From Catellatospora citrea (GTDB lineage Bacteria > Actinomycetota > Actinomycetes > Mycobacteriales > Micromonosporaceae): a stretch of DNA of 64,000 nucleotides. The notes under the pieces were generated by a model. That model had not been told where the DNA came from. It saw only the letters and a program-made list of their open reading frames with translations, and searched no databases. The stretch covers positions 6,448,001 to 6,512,000 of the forward strand of contig NZ_RAPR01000001.1 in assembly GCF_003610235.1 (NCBI RefSeq). The letters are read 5' to 3'. Each line of letters begins with the position of its first letter. Position 1 is the stretch's first letter. The translations under genes were made by a program, and so were the position numbers. Positions 41,420 to 50,180 of the stretch are shown here, piece after piece.

Positions 41420-42712
41420 TCACGGCGTCGGTGTCACGCTCGGCGACGGCAGCGCCGACGCGGACGGCTGCGGGTCGCCCAGCGCCGCCAGCTCCGGCGG
41501 CACCGGCAGGGCGCTGCCCTTGACGTAGTCGGCCCAGCCCACGCTCCACGCCGTCCAGCCGTTGGCGGGTTTGATCTTGCGCTCGGTGCCCTTCACGGTG
41601 ACCGGCGTGCCGATGCTGGTCAGGTTGAACAGGTACACCGCGTTGGCCATGGACACGTTCACGCAGCCGTGCGACACGTTGCGCACGCCCTGGTCCTTCA
41701 CCGACCACGGCGCGGCGTGGATGTACTCGCCACCCCAGGTCAGGCGCTGGGCGTACTCGATGTTGACGACGTAGCGGTCGACGTTGCCGGGGTCGTCGGT
41801 GGTGTCGAAGACCGTCTTCTGCTGCTTGTCCATGATCACCATGGTGCCGGAGGACGACGGCGTCTTCGTCTTGCCCAGGCTGACCGGCATCGTCTTGACC
41901 ACCGCGTCGTTCTTGAACACCTGCATGCGCTTGGTCGCGTTGTCGACGATCAGCTCGATCTTCTCCTTGGCGATGTTGCCGACGCCGAGCCGGTCCTGGT
42001 CACCGTAGCGGCCGTTGCCCATCGGCACGCCCTCCAGCGCCGCCCGCACGGTGATCTTCGTGCCGGTCTGCCAGTACTGCGGGCCGCGGTACATCACCTG
42101 CAGCGGGCTGGACCAGTGCCAGATGCCCGGCTGCGGCGGATCCACCGTGACGAACAGGCGGCGCTCCACGGCCGCCCGCGCCGACTCGGGCACCGGGCTG
42201 GTGAACTCCAGGACCACCGGCATCGCCACGCCGTACGTGCGGTCCGAGAACAGGTACAGCCCCGCGCCGGTCTTCTTGCTCGGCTTGCCCATCGTCGTGA
42301 ACGACGTCTTCTTCTCCATGGTCTTGCCGTCCGGGCCGACCGCGACGACCGTCGCCGAGTACTTCTTGCCGTACTTGAGCGGCTTGGCCGGCACGAACGA
42401 GGTGCCGTCGGCGCGCATGGCGCCCGCGACCGCGGCCCCGGCCGCGTCGGTCATCGTCACCGACTGCACCTGCCCGCCGCTGACCTGGGTGCCGATCTCC
42501 GTGCTCACCGGCTGGTTCTTCGCCGCCTCGGCGGGCGTCACCGCCAGCGCCAGCGGCTCCGTGCTGGCCGGGGCCGGCTCGGGCGCCGACTGGGTGGGCG
42601 CCACGAAGGCGGGTGCGCCCTCGTCCGCCGAACACGCGGTCAGCGCCAGCGGTGCCACCACCGCCAGCACCAGTGCCATGGCGCACCTGCGCGCCGTCGT
42701 CCTCAGGCTCAT
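41420..42712 (-). CDS. L,D-transpeptidase lipoprotein (Ldt class)
   Basis: A 430-residue lipoprotein (lipobox LTAC, Cys27). Two Ig-like domains cover about 55-250, as in mycobacterial LdtMt2. The YkuD catalytic domain is at about 250-385, with His332 in YIHAAPW and the SHGC motif at 347-350; Cys350 is the nucleophile. It makes 3-3 cross-links between meso-diaminopimelate residues in peptidoglycan outside the membrane and is the target of carbapenems. The C-terminal 30 residues are Pro/Ser-rich. The 240-base gap upstream holds its promoter but no element that I could recognise. Confidence 0.93.
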   Translation of the reverse strand: MSLRTTARRCAMALVLAVVAPLALTACSADEGAPAFVAPTQSAPEPAPASTEPLALAVTPAEAAKNQPVSTEIGTQVSGGQVQSVTMTDAAGAAVAGAMRADGTSFVPAKPLKYGKKYSATVVAVGPDGKTMEKKTSFTTMGKPSKKTGAGLYLFSDRTYGVAMPVVLEFTSPVPESARAAVERRLFVTVDPPQPGIWHWSSPLQVMYRGPQYWQTGTKITVRAALEGVPMGNGRYGDQDRLGVGNIAKEKIELIVDNATKRMQVFKNDAVVKTMPVSLGKTKTPSSSGTMVIMDKQQKTVFDTTDDPGNVDRYVVNIEYAQRLTWGGEYIHAAPWSVKDQGVRNVSHGCVNVSMANAVYLFNLTSIGTPVTVKGTERKIKPANGWTAWSVGWADYVKGSALPVPPELAALGDPQPSASALPSPSVTPTP

Positions 42713-42952
42713 CGCCGCCTACCCCGCTCCCCAGATCCACACATCGCGGAACATCCTGCCGCATCGCCCGAACGCTCCGTGAGCCCTGTTCGGTTCCTTC
42801 GACACCAGCCGGATGGGGTAAAGGTCACCTATCTTCTCGGATCATGACATCGGCGCGGGCCGCCCGCGGCGGCTTCGCCAGGGTCGCGACCTTCGCCCGC
42901 CGGCCACCCCGCCCACCTGGCCGAGCGTCCGTCCGCGACCGGCGCGAGCCGC

Positions 42953-44116
42953 TCAGGCCGCCGCCTGCGCCAGCCAGTACGGCACGTCGTCGGCGTGATA
43001 CGGCCACTCCGACGGCTCGATGGCATCGAGGAAACCGGCGTACGCGGCGGCGTTGCGCAACGCGACCAGCGGCTCGATCAGCGCGACGGCCCGTTCGGGG
43101 TCGCAGCCCGGCACGGCCGTCCGCCAACTGCGGGCCCAGGCCCGCCGCAGCGGCTCGGGGTCGGCCAGCCGCTCGCACATGCGCAGCAGGTCGATCGCCG
43201 GGTGCCCGAGCACGGAGTCGCCCCAGTCGATGACGGCGTGCCGGTCGGCGGCGCCGCGCACGTTGCCAGGATGGAAGTCCCCGTGCACGAGCGTGTCCGG
43301 CAGTCCGCACGCGGACAGTTCGGCCAGCCGGTCGTCCAGGCCGTGGAGCAGCGCCGCGAGACGGTCGGCGTGCGGCGGCGCGGCGTCGCGGGCCACGACC
43401 GCGCGCAGGCGCTCGGCCAGGTGGGGCGGCCGCTGGTCGGGCACGCCCAGGGCGAGCAGCTCGTCGACCCGCCCGGCGGCCACGAGTTGGACGGTGTGCA
43501 GGCTGGACAGCATGAGCAGGCGCTCGGCGGCGGGGGCGCCGTAGCGGTCGGTGCCGGGCAGGTCGTCGAGCAGCACCCGGCCGCCGTCGGCGGCGAGCGG
43601 GACGGGCGCGGTGCCGGGGCAGTGCTCGCCCAGCCAGCGCAGCACCGCGGCCTCGTGGGCGAAGAACGCGGGGACCTGCTTGAGCCATACCGGGGTGGTG
43701 TCGGTCTCCAGCCGCCAGATCGCGGACAGGTTCCAGGTGCGCTGCTGCGCGGCCGCGGTGAGCCTGCGGCCCCGGGCGGCGAGGGCGGCTTCGGCCCAGG
43801 CCAGGCTGGCGGCGGGGCCGCCGATCTCGGCGTACGGCGCGCGGCGGGGATGTGGCACGAGGGCGGCGGCCGCGGGGCGGACCGGGCCGGGGTGCCCGGC
43901 GACCTCGGCCAGGTAGGTGACCTTGCCGCCGGGCGGGGCGGGCTGGTCCGTGAAGAGCAGGCGCAGCACGGTGACGTCGACGCCGTGGTGTGCGCGGGCT
44001 CCGGCCACGACGTCGGCGACCTCCTGCCACCAGGGCAGGTCCACCTCGTACGGCGGCAGCGCCCCCAGCACGGTTCCGGCCGGGTCCACCAGCACCAGCG
44101 TCACGACTCGTCCCAC
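42953..44116 (-). CDS. Aminoglycoside phosphotransferase-family kinase
   Basis: A 387-residue protein. The C-terminal part is an APH-fold kinase: LVHGDFHPGNVRG is the catalytic loop with Asp and Asn, and AVIDWGDSVLGHPAIDLLRM is the metal-binding Asp segment. PVWLKQVPAFFAHEAAVLRWL provides the Lys and Glu of the N lobe. The first 90 residues are not a standard part of this fold and resemble a degenerate Nudix-like beta domain. The substrate is unknown; relatives act on small alcohols or aminoglycosides. The start is GTG 44116: TAGGGT lies seven bases upstream on the minus strand and there is no ribosome binding site, so it is probably leaderless. Confidence 0.85.
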   Translation of the reverse strand: MGRVVTLVLVDPAGTVLGALPPYEVDLPWWQEVADVVAGARAHHGVDVTVLRLLFTDQPAPPGGKVTYLAEVAGHPGPVRPAAAALVPHPRRAPYAEIGGPAASLAWAEAALAARGRRLTAAAQQRTWNLSAIWRLETDTTPVWLKQVPAFFAHEAAVLRWLGEHCPGTAPVPLAADGGRVLLDDLPGTDRYGAPAAERLLMLSSLHTVQLVAAGRVDELLALGVPDQRPPHLAERLRAVVARDAAPPHADRLAALLHGLDDRLAELSACGLPDTLVHGDFHPGNVRGAADRHAVIDWGDSVLGHPAIDLLRMCERLADPEPLRRAWARSWRTAVPGCDPERAVALIEPLVALRNAAAYAGFLDAIEPSEWPYHADDVPYWLAQAAA

Positions 44117-44197
44117 GCCGCGGACCCTACCGCCGGGTCACGCCGCACGTCGCCGGGTTTTCACCGCGCAAGCCCAGCTAGAAGGGCTGCGATGTGG

Positions 44198-44243
44198 GGA
44201 AGGGCACCTTCTGCAACGCGGAGCGTGGTGAAGGTGCCCTTCC
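44198..44243. repeat. Palindromic repeat family A, copy 4
   Basis: GGAAGGGCACCTTC (44198-44211) and GAAGGTGCCCTTCC (44230-44243) are perfect 14-bp arms. This is the only copy between tandem genes: it follows the stop of the GH95-like gene by five bases and lies about 70 bases before the phosphotransferase promoter, so it serves as a one-way terminator here. Confidence 0.9.
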
Positions 44244-44248
44244 TTTCC

Positions 44249-47200
44249 TCAGGACGTGAGGGTGTACGTGGCTCCGGCGGTGGTGGGGAAGGTGATGACG
44301 TTGTTGGCGACGGTGGGGGTGATCGGGCCGGAGCCGACGCGGGTGACGGTGACGGCCTGGCCGGGCCAGGGGTGCTGGATGCTGACGGTGCCGCCGGCCT
44401 GGGCGGTGATGTCGACGTAGGAGACGCGGCCGGAGGCGAGCTGGCTGGAGACGAGGAAGGCGCCCTTTTCGCGGAGGTTCACGAAGGAGGCGTTCTTGCC
44501 GGTCGGCCAGACGGGGAAGACGCGGATGACGCCGTCGTCGCTCTGCAGGAGCATGTTGTTGATCGCTTCGATGGCGCCGGACTTCTCCAGGCCGTGGAAC
44601 GGGTCGCCGATCCGCAGGTTGGCCGTGGACTTCGTGCTGATCTGATTCTTGAGCTGGTCGATCAGGGACTGGGCGGGGTAGCCGACGCGGGCCGCCTGGG
44701 TGAACACCTTGGGGAAGGAGTTGTCCTGGCCCCAGGAGTTCATGGCGTTGAGTGTGTTGATCGCGATCTGGCGCTCGTTGGCGGGGGAGTTGATGCCGAG
44801 CACTTCGCCGGGGTGGATGAACTCCAGGTTGACCGTGTTGTCGCCGGGGTGGATGTCGCGGGTGTCGCCGCCGGTGATGGTGCCGGGGTCGGCCAGGGCG
44901 TACACGGTCTGGCCGTTGTAGGTGACCGTCGGGCTCGGGGCGAGCTTGCTGACGATGTTCTGCCAGGTGCTGCGCAGCGAGGCGTCGGTGTTGAGCGTGA
45001 CGCTGGCGCTGATCAGCGAGTTCAGCAGGTACTTCAGCAGGCCCACGTCAGGGCTGGGGTTGCGCGCCCACTGGCCCTCGTGCGGCCCGCCGCGTACGTG
45101 GTAGCGCTGCGCGGCGGCGTCCCACTCCAGGTAGTGCTGGAAGAACAGCGCCACCTCCTTGAGGAACGGGTACGCCGTGTTGGCCAGGTAGGTGTTGTCC
45201 TTGGTGTAGTCGTAGTAGGCGATGAACTGGCTCGCCGCGAACAGCGAGTTCACCACCTGCTGGTGGTAGTTGTCGTCGGCGGTGGCGCCGAACGGGCCGA
45301 TGCCGACGGGGAACAGCAGGCCGCCGGGCACGCCGCCGCTGGGGAAGCGGCCGGACACGTAGTCGGACTTGACCCGGGTGAGGTCCTGCTGGGCCCGCCG
45401 CCGGGCCTCGGGCACGTACGCCAGGACCAGGTCGTGGTAGGGCCGGGACAGGTCGGCCCGGTTGCTGGAGTAGACGGCGTAGAAGTTGGCCATGAAGTTG
45501 TAGTTCAGGTGCATGTCGCCGCTGAACTGGGGCGAGTCGCTGGTCGCCCAGATGCCGTACAGCCCCGGCGCGGTCTTGCCGGCCCGGATCGACGAGCCGA
45601 GGAAGTACAGGTGGGCGTAGTAGTAGCGCTCCAGCACGTCGTCGTCGAGGTCGACGTAGGACTTGAGCCAGTACTGCTTCCACCAGTCGACGTGCTGGTT
45701 GTAGAGGGTGTCCAGGGTGGTGGCCGACTGCGCGTCGGCGAGGCTCTGCGCGCTGCCCGCGGTGCCGGTCGGGTTCTGCCCGCCGCCCGCGACCGCGGTC
45801 AGCAGCCGCACACTCTGGCCCGGGGCCAGGTCGAACGTCATCGCGGCCCGGGAGCCGGACGCCGTCGGGGTGCCGACGAGCGATCCTCCGATGAGACGGG
45901 TGGCCAGGGACGCCTCGGAGATCCAGCGGCTGCCGGTCGCCGTGCGCCGGGTGGCCCAGGTGGTGTTCCCGGCGACGCCCGCGGTGTTGGTGAACCCGGA
46001 GCGCTGATCCATCGCGCCGGACCAGGTCTCGGCCTTGAGCTGCACCGATGTCGTGCCCGTGGACGTCACCTGGGTGACGACAACGTTGTCATTCGCGGCA
46101 GTCCAGGTCTTCATGGTGACCGGCACGCCCCCGATGGTCATCGTCGTGTCGACCTCCCCGCGCAGGATGTTCTGCTCCTCCCGGAACGGCCCCGCCGGCT
46201 GCTGCGGCGTGCCGGTGCCGGTCCACAGCTCGAACTGCCCGATGCGGGCGCGCGGGTTGTTGAGCGAGTCGGACGTGGTGCCCTGCGTCGGCTCGGTGAT
46301 GTTGAGTCGCACGTAGCGCACGTTCTGCGCGGCGATGGTCCGGTCGGTCGTCGCGGCCGTGTTGTTCGCGACCGTGTCGACGGTGTTCCACGTGCTGCCG
46401 TTCGTGCTGGTCTGCAGCGTGAAGTTCTTGGTGTTGTTGGCGGTCTCGGCCGGTCGCGCCGCGCTGTCGTGGCGTACGACGTAGCGGGTGAAGGTCTTGG
46501 CCGTGCCCAGGTCGAGTGTCAGCGTCTGGGGCTTGCCGACGTCGGAGACCCAGCCCTCGTAGCCGCTGCCCCACTGGCCGTTGACGGCCCGGGAGGCGGG
46601 GAAGCTCGGGTGCGCGGTCGACGCGCTCGCGGCGGAGTTCAGCGCCACGTTGGTGACCACGGCCGAACCGTAGAGCTCCAGCGCCCCGATGCGGGCGCGC
46701 GGGTTGTTGAGCGTGTCCGACGTGGTGCCCTGTGTCGGCTCGGTGATGTCGAGCCGCACGTAGCGCACGTTCTGCGCGGCGACGGTCCGGTCGGTGGTGC
46801 CCGCCGTGTTGTTGGCGATCGTGTCGACCGTGGTCCAGGTGCTGCCGTTGGCGCTCACCTGGAAGGTGAAGTTCTTCGTGTTGTTCGCGGTCTCGGCGGG
46901 CCGGGCGGCGCTGTCGTGGCGCACCACGTACCGCGTGAAGGTCTTGGCCACGCCGAGGTCGACGGTCAGCGTCTGGGGTTTGCCCACCTCGGAGACCCAG
47001 CCCTCGTAGCCGCTGCCCCACTGGCCGTTGACGGCCCGGGAGGCGGGGAAGCTCGGGTGGGAGCTGGACGCGGTGGCGGTCGCGCCCACGGCCAGGTTGC
47101 CCGAGCCGCCGCCGGAGGACGTCGGCGAGATGGTGACGCCGCCGAGGGCGACGAACGACGGGTTGGGGTTGCCCTGCCAGAAGTTGCCCTTGGAGACGTA

Positions 47201-47482
47201 GAAGGACTTGTAGCCCTCCCCGCCGCCGGAGGTGATGCCGATGTCGCCGTTGCCGAGCAGCGCGGTGTCGGGCATCGACCGCGTGATCGAGTTGGTGTAC
47301 GCCTGGTTGGTCCAGACGCCCTTGATGTTGCCCAGCAGGCCCTGGATCTGGCTCCACTGCTGGTCGGGGGTGGGAGCGGCGTGGGCGGCGGGCGCCGCCA
47401 GCGTCGTGGCGGTCGCGGCCAGCAGGCTGGCGGCCACCGCCCCGGCGAGGGTACGGCCGAGTGTTCGGCGTCTCGTGGTCAC
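44249..47482 (-). CDS. Secreted GH95-like glycoside hydrolase with two discoidin-type domains
   Basis: A 1,077-residue exported enzyme. Residues 1-36 are a signal peptide. Residues 40-125 begin the catalytic part (MPDTALLGNGDIGITSGGG, typical of GH95 and related alpha/alpha barrels). Two F5/8-type C (discoidin) domains are inserted at about 128-275 and 278-425 and are nearly identical. The catalytic domain resumes from about 430 with YYYAHLYFLGSSIRAGKTAP, WATSDSPQFSGDMHLNYN and the C-terminal beta domain. GH95 enzymes cleave alpha-L-fucosyl or galactosyl links; the specific substrate is a guess. GAGGAG supports the GTG 47482 start. The gene is divergent from an ABC sugar operon and shares its operators. 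Confidence 0.8.
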   Translation of the reverse strand: MTTRRRTLGRTLAGAVAASLLAATATTLAAPAAHAAPTPDQQWSQIQGLLGNIKGVWTNQAYTNSITRSMPDTALLGNGDIGITSGGGEGYKSFYVSKGNFWQGNPNPSFVALGGVTISPTSSGGGSGNLAVGATATASSSHPSFPASRAVNGQWGSGYEGWVSEVGKPQTLTVDLGVAKTFTRYVVRHDSAARPAETANNTKNFTFQVSANGSTWTTVDTIANNTAGTTDRTVAAQNVRYVRLDITEPTQGTTSDTLNNPRARIGALELYGSAVVTNVALNSAASASTAHPSFPASRAVNGQWGSGYEGWVSDVGKPQTLTLDLGTAKTFTRYVVRHDSAARPAETANNTKNFTLQTSTNGSTWNTVDTVANNTAATTDRTIAAQNVRYVRLNITEPTQGTTSDSLNNPRARIGQFELWTGTGTPQQPAGPFREEQNILRGEVDTTMTIGGVPVTMKTWTAANDNVVVTQVTSTGTTSVQLKAETWSGAMDQRSGFTNTAGVAGNTTWATRRTATGSRWISEASLATRLIGGSLVGTPTASGSRAAMTFDLAPGQSVRLLTAVAGGGQNPTGTAGSAQSLADAQSATTLDTLYNQHVDWWKQYWLKSYVDLDDDVLERYYYAHLYFLGSSIRAGKTAPGLYGIWATSDSPQFSGDMHLNYNFMANFYAVYSSNRADLSRPYHDLVLAYVPEARRRAQQDLTRVKSDYVSGRFPSGGVPGGLLFPVGIGPFGATADDNYHQQVVNSLFAASQFIAYYDYTKDNTYLANTAYPFLKEVALFFQHYLEWDAAAQRYHVRGGPHEGQWARNPSPDVGLLKYLLNSLISASVTLNTDASLRSTWQNIVSKLAPSPTVTYNGQTVYALADPGTITGGDTRDIHPGDNTVNLEFIHPGEVLGINSPANERQIAINTLNAMNSWGQDNSFPKVFTQAARVGYPAQSLIDQLKNQISTKSTANLRIGDPFHGLEKSGAIEAINNMLLQSDDGVIRVFPVWPTGKNASFVNLREKGAFLVSSQLASGRVSYVDITAQAGGTVSIQHPWPGQAVTVTRVGSGPITPTVANNVITFPTTAGATYTLTS

Positions 47483-47539
47483 TGGATGCTCTCCTCGCGA
47501 TGAGGGTGGGGGAGACGGTCGTGGCGCGTCGAAACAGAA

Positions 47540-47573
47540 ACATCCGAGCTGTCCCGGGACAGACATCCGAGCG
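47540..47573. promoter_or_regulatory. Two operator half-sites near the GH95 transcription start
   Basis: ACATCCGAGC occurs at 47540-47549 and again at 47563-47572, 23 bases apart, so it is in phase on the helix. Each matches the first eight positions of the perfect palindrome found at 47640 and 47803. Both lie downstream of the predicted GH95 transcription start, a good place for repression. Confidence 0.55.
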
Positions 47574-47593
47574 GTACGGGACAGATGGCGGGG

Positions 47594-47622
47594 AGATTAG
47601 CTTCGCGTTACGAGCCCGTCAA
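47594..47622 (-). promoter_or_regulatory. Promoter of the GH95-like gene
   Basis: On the minus strand, TTGACG (47617-47622) and TAATCT (47594-47599) are separated by 17 bases. Both boxes are close to the consensus of the principal sigma factor. Confidence 0.75.
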
Positions 47623-47639
47623 CACGTCGATCGCCGTGA

Positions 47640-47650
47640 ACATCGGATGT
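47640..47650. promoter_or_regulatory. Operator palindrome ACATCGGATGT, site 1
   Basis: The 11-bp sequence ACATC-G-GATGT is symmetrical. It lies 18 bases upstream of the GH95 -35 box. The same sequence recurs at 47803. Confidence 0.65.
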
Positions 47651-47799
47651 ATGCCGCCTATCCAGCACCGCAACGGTCGCAACGGATCCCACGACCGGCC
47701 AGTACGCAGAACCGATCGGATGATCGACCCGACGTTTCAATGTGGAGTTGAGCAGGGGAAGACCCGATGATCCTGACAATTCGGTCTGTTTCCTGAGTG

Positions 47800-47829
47800 T
47801 TGACATCGGATGTCTGGCGGTTCTACAGT
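47800..47829 (+). promoter_or_regulatory. Promoter of the ABC operon with overlapping operator
   Basis: TTGACA (47800-47805) and TACAGT (47824-47829) are 18 bases apart. The operator palindrome ACATCGGATGT (47803-47813) overlaps the -35 box, which would block polymerase when occupied. Confidence 0.78.
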
Positions 47830-47920
47830 CCTGCGACTGATCCCGATTGGCAACGTTGTCAGCCGCCGCCGGCACCACCGGACCACCGGCGGCCGGCATG
47901 GATGTATAGGAGGAACCGCC

Positions 47921-49207
47921 TTGTACCGCCTGCGTCGCGCTCTGACCTCCGTGATCGCCGCGTCGGCGCTGTTCGCCGTGGCAGCCTGCTCCACCAGCGC
48001 CAACACCGAAAACGGCACCGGCTCCGGCACCAGCCTGACCTTCCTGACCTTCGAAACCCCGGCCCTGACGGCCAAGTTCTGGGACGACTCGATCACCGAC
48101 GCGCTGAAGTCGGTGCCGGACACGAAGATCAACAAGATCGTGTCCCCGAACACCGACCGCAACGCGTACGCCAAGCAGCTGCAGGCCTCGGGCCAGTTCC
48201 CGGACATCCTGTCCTCGATCAACCCCAAGGACTTCATCGAGGCGAACCTGCTCACCCCGTTCGACAAGGCGTGGCTGGAGGAGAACTTCCTGCTGCCCGG
48301 CGCGAACAACATCAAGGGCAGCACCTACATCCCGCCCACGAACTCGCAGATCCTGCCGATGGTGTTCTACAACAAGGACGTCTTCGCCAAGAACAACATC
48401 ACGGTGCCGAAGACCTGGGCCGAGTTCATGACCGTCGTCGGCAAGCTCAAGGCCGCCGGGGTCACCCCGATCGAGCTGGCCGGGGCCGAGCCGTGGTCGG
48501 CGAGCATGCCGCTGGTCGGCCTGATGAGCGCGCACGTGCTGGGCAAGCGTCCGACCTGGGTCGCCGACCGGTACGCGGGCGCCGCCAAGTTCACCGACGC
48601 CGACGTGGTCGCCGCCGTCACCAAGCAGCGCGACCTGATCCAGGCCGGCGCGTTCGGCAAGGGCGCGCTGGGCGTCAACTACGCCGACGCCAACAAGCAG
48701 TTCCTCGACGGCAAGTCCGGCATGTACCTGATGGGCAGCTGGTTCATCGGCCAGATCAAGCCCGAGCAGGCCGCGAGCTTCGGTTCGTTCCTGCTGCCCA
48801 CCGAGGACGGCTCGCTGGTCGTGCCGTTCAACGTCGGCGGCACCACCGCGGTCAGCGCCAAGGCCCCCGACGTCGCCAAGGCCACCGCGTTCGCCAAGGC
48901 CTGGTCGCTGTCGCCGAACAACCTGCGCACCCTGATCGAGACCGACGGCGCGTTCCCGATGATGAAGAAGCTCAAACTGGAGGACTTCGGGGCGAAGGTC
49001 ACCCCGGTCTTCACCGAGGCGTACACGTACGTCACCTCGGAGAACACCAAGGTCTCCTCGGTCGGCTGGGTCAACAACGACGACGCGATGCCCCCGGGCG
49101 TGGCCGACCTGTTCTACGCCCTGTCGCAGCAGCTGTTCACCAACGGCGACGTCAAGGCCCAGCTCGCCGCCCTCGACGCGGCCTGGGACAAGGCCGCCGG
49201 CAAGTAG
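47921..49207 (+). CDS. ABC sugar transporter, extracellular binding lipoprotein
   Basis: A 428-residue family 1 solute-binding protein. The lipobox is VAACS with the Cys at about residue 23. Motifs of sugar binding proteins are visible: FWDDSITDAL, KTWAEFMTVVGKLKAAGVTPI, and GMYLMGSWFIGQIKPEQ. It captures an oligosaccharide outside the membrane for the two permeases downstream. The start is a TTG at 47921, chosen because AGGAGG (47908-47913) lies seven bases upstream; other in-frame starts lack one. A strong hairpin follows before the first permease gene. The ATPase is not in the operon; such systems often share a general MsiK-type ATPase. Confidence 0.9.
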   Translation: MYRLRRALTSVIAASALFAVAACSTSANTENGTGSGTSLTFLTFETPALTAKFWDDSITDALKSVPDTKINKIVSPNTDRNAYAKQLQASGQFPDILSSINPKDFIEANLLTPFDKAWLEENFLLPGANNIKGSTYIPPTNSQILPMVFYNKDVFAKNNITVPKTWAEFMTVVGKLKAAGVTPIELAGAEPWSASMPLVGLMSAHVLGKRPTWVADRYAGAAKFTDADVVAAVTKQRDLIQAGAFGKGALGVNYADANKQFLDGKSGMYLMGSWFIGQIKPEQAASFGSFLLPTEDGSLVVPFNVGGTTAVSAKAPDVAKATAFAKAWSLSPNNLRTLIETDGAFPMMKKLKLEDFGAKVTPVFTEAYTYVTSENTKVSSVGWVNNDDAMPPGVADLFYALSQQLFTNGDVKAQLAALDAAWDKAAGK

Positions 49208-49220
49208 CCAGTGCTCCTCC

Positions 49221-49259
49221 CCGCGCGGCGGCCGGTCCCGAACCTCGGCCGCCGCGCGG
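49221..49259 (+). promoter_or_regulatory. Hairpin between binding protein and permease genes
   Basis: CCGCGCGGCGGCCG (49221-49234) and CGGCCGCCGCGCGG (49246-49259) form a perfect 14-bp stem with an 11-base loop. In sugar ABC operons such hairpins stabilise the upstream message or stop part of the transcripts, which gives more binding protein than permease. Confidence 0.75.
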
Positions 49260-49286
49260 AACCCCACCGCTTGAAAGGACCCCTCC

Positions 49287-50180
49287 GTGCCGTCCGCCCG
49301 AACCGCCTCCCGCAGGCGACCGCTGGGGCTGGCTCCCTTCCTCTGGGTGGCCCTGCTGCTCTACGTCGCCTTCCTCGTCTACCCGGTGCTGAACAGCCTG
49401 TGGACGAGCTTCACCGACAAGAACCCGCTGCGGGCGGAGAGCAGCTTCGTCGGGTTCGACAACTACACCGAGATGCTCACCGACGAACGGCTGCGGGCCA
49501 GCCTGCTGTTCACCGTCGTGGTCGTCGTCGTGGTCACCCTGATCGCCAACGCCATCGGCCTCGGCTTCGCACTGCTGCTCAACCGGCAGAGCGTCGGCTA
49601 CCGGGTGATGCGCACCCTGATCTTCATCCCGCAGGTGCTGTCCGGGGTCATCGTCGCCATCATCTGGCGCAGCATCCTCACCGAGAACGGCCTGCTCAAC
49701 GCGGTGCTCCAGCGCATCGGCGTGACCAGCGCGCCGGTCTCCTGGCTGGGCAGCACCGAGATGGCGACGCTGTCGCTGTGCGCGGTGGTCAGCTGGATCA
49801 CCATCGCCTTCGCCACCGTCGTCTACTCCGCGTCGCTGCGCTCGGTCCCGCCGTCGCTGTACGAGGCGGCCAAGATGGACGGCGCCGGAGCGGTCAGCCG
49901 CTTCCGCAACGTCACCTTCCCGATGATCGCCCCCGGCACCACCATCACCGTCGTGCTCTGCCTGATCACCACGTTCAAGCTGTACGACGTCATCGCGGTG
50001 CTCACCGGCGGCGGCCCCGCCAACACCACCCAGTCCACCGCGTACTACCTGATCCAGCTCGCGTTCACGAACAACCTGTTCGGCTACTCCTCGGCCGTGG
50101 CGATGCTGCTGCTGGCGCTGACCGCCGGCATCGCGTACCTGGTCACGAACGTGCTGCGCAAGAGAGAGGCCCGGCTGTGA
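49287..50180 (+). CDS. ABC sugar transporter permease 1 (MalF-like)
   Basis: A 297-residue permease with six hydrophobic helices. The EAA loop contacting the ATPase is YEAAKMDGAGAVSRFRNVTFPMI. The opening RPLGLAPFLWVALLLYVAFLVYP is typical of MalF/UgpA-type proteins. The GTG start has AAAGGA just upstream. The stop overlaps the start of the second permease gene (GTGA), showing coupled translation. It forms the inner-membrane channel with the next protein. Confidence 0.93.
   Translation: MPSARTASRRRPLGLAPFLWVALLLYVAFLVYPVLNSLWTSFTDKNPLRAESSFVGFDNYTEMLTDERLRASLLFTVVVVVVVTLIANAIGLGFALLLNRQSVGYRVMRTLIFIPQVLSGVIVAIIWRSILTENGLLNAVLQRIGVTSAPVSWLGSTEMATLSLCAVVSWITIAFATVVYSASLRSVPPSLYEAAKMDGAGAVSRFRNVTFPMIAPGTTITVVLCLITTFKLYDVIAVLTGGGPANTTQSTAYYLIQLAFTNNLFGYSSAVAMLLLALTAGIAYLVTNVLRKREARL

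Larger units (their letters stand above)
47483..47920. promoter_or_regulatory. Shared control region of the GH95-like gene and the ABC operon
   Basis: This 438-base non-coding gap contains two opposing promoters and four operator-like sites of the form ACATCSGATGT, listed separately. No open reading frame of interest lies in it. The arrangement fits a single regulator controlling both directions. Confidence 0.75.

Noticed and set aside
42995..47503. Plus-strand open frame of about 1,500 codons opposite the phosphotransferase and GH95-like genes
   Set aside because: It spans two clear genes on the other strand, runs through the family A hairpin and has a Val/Gly/Arg-biased composition typical of an antisense frame.
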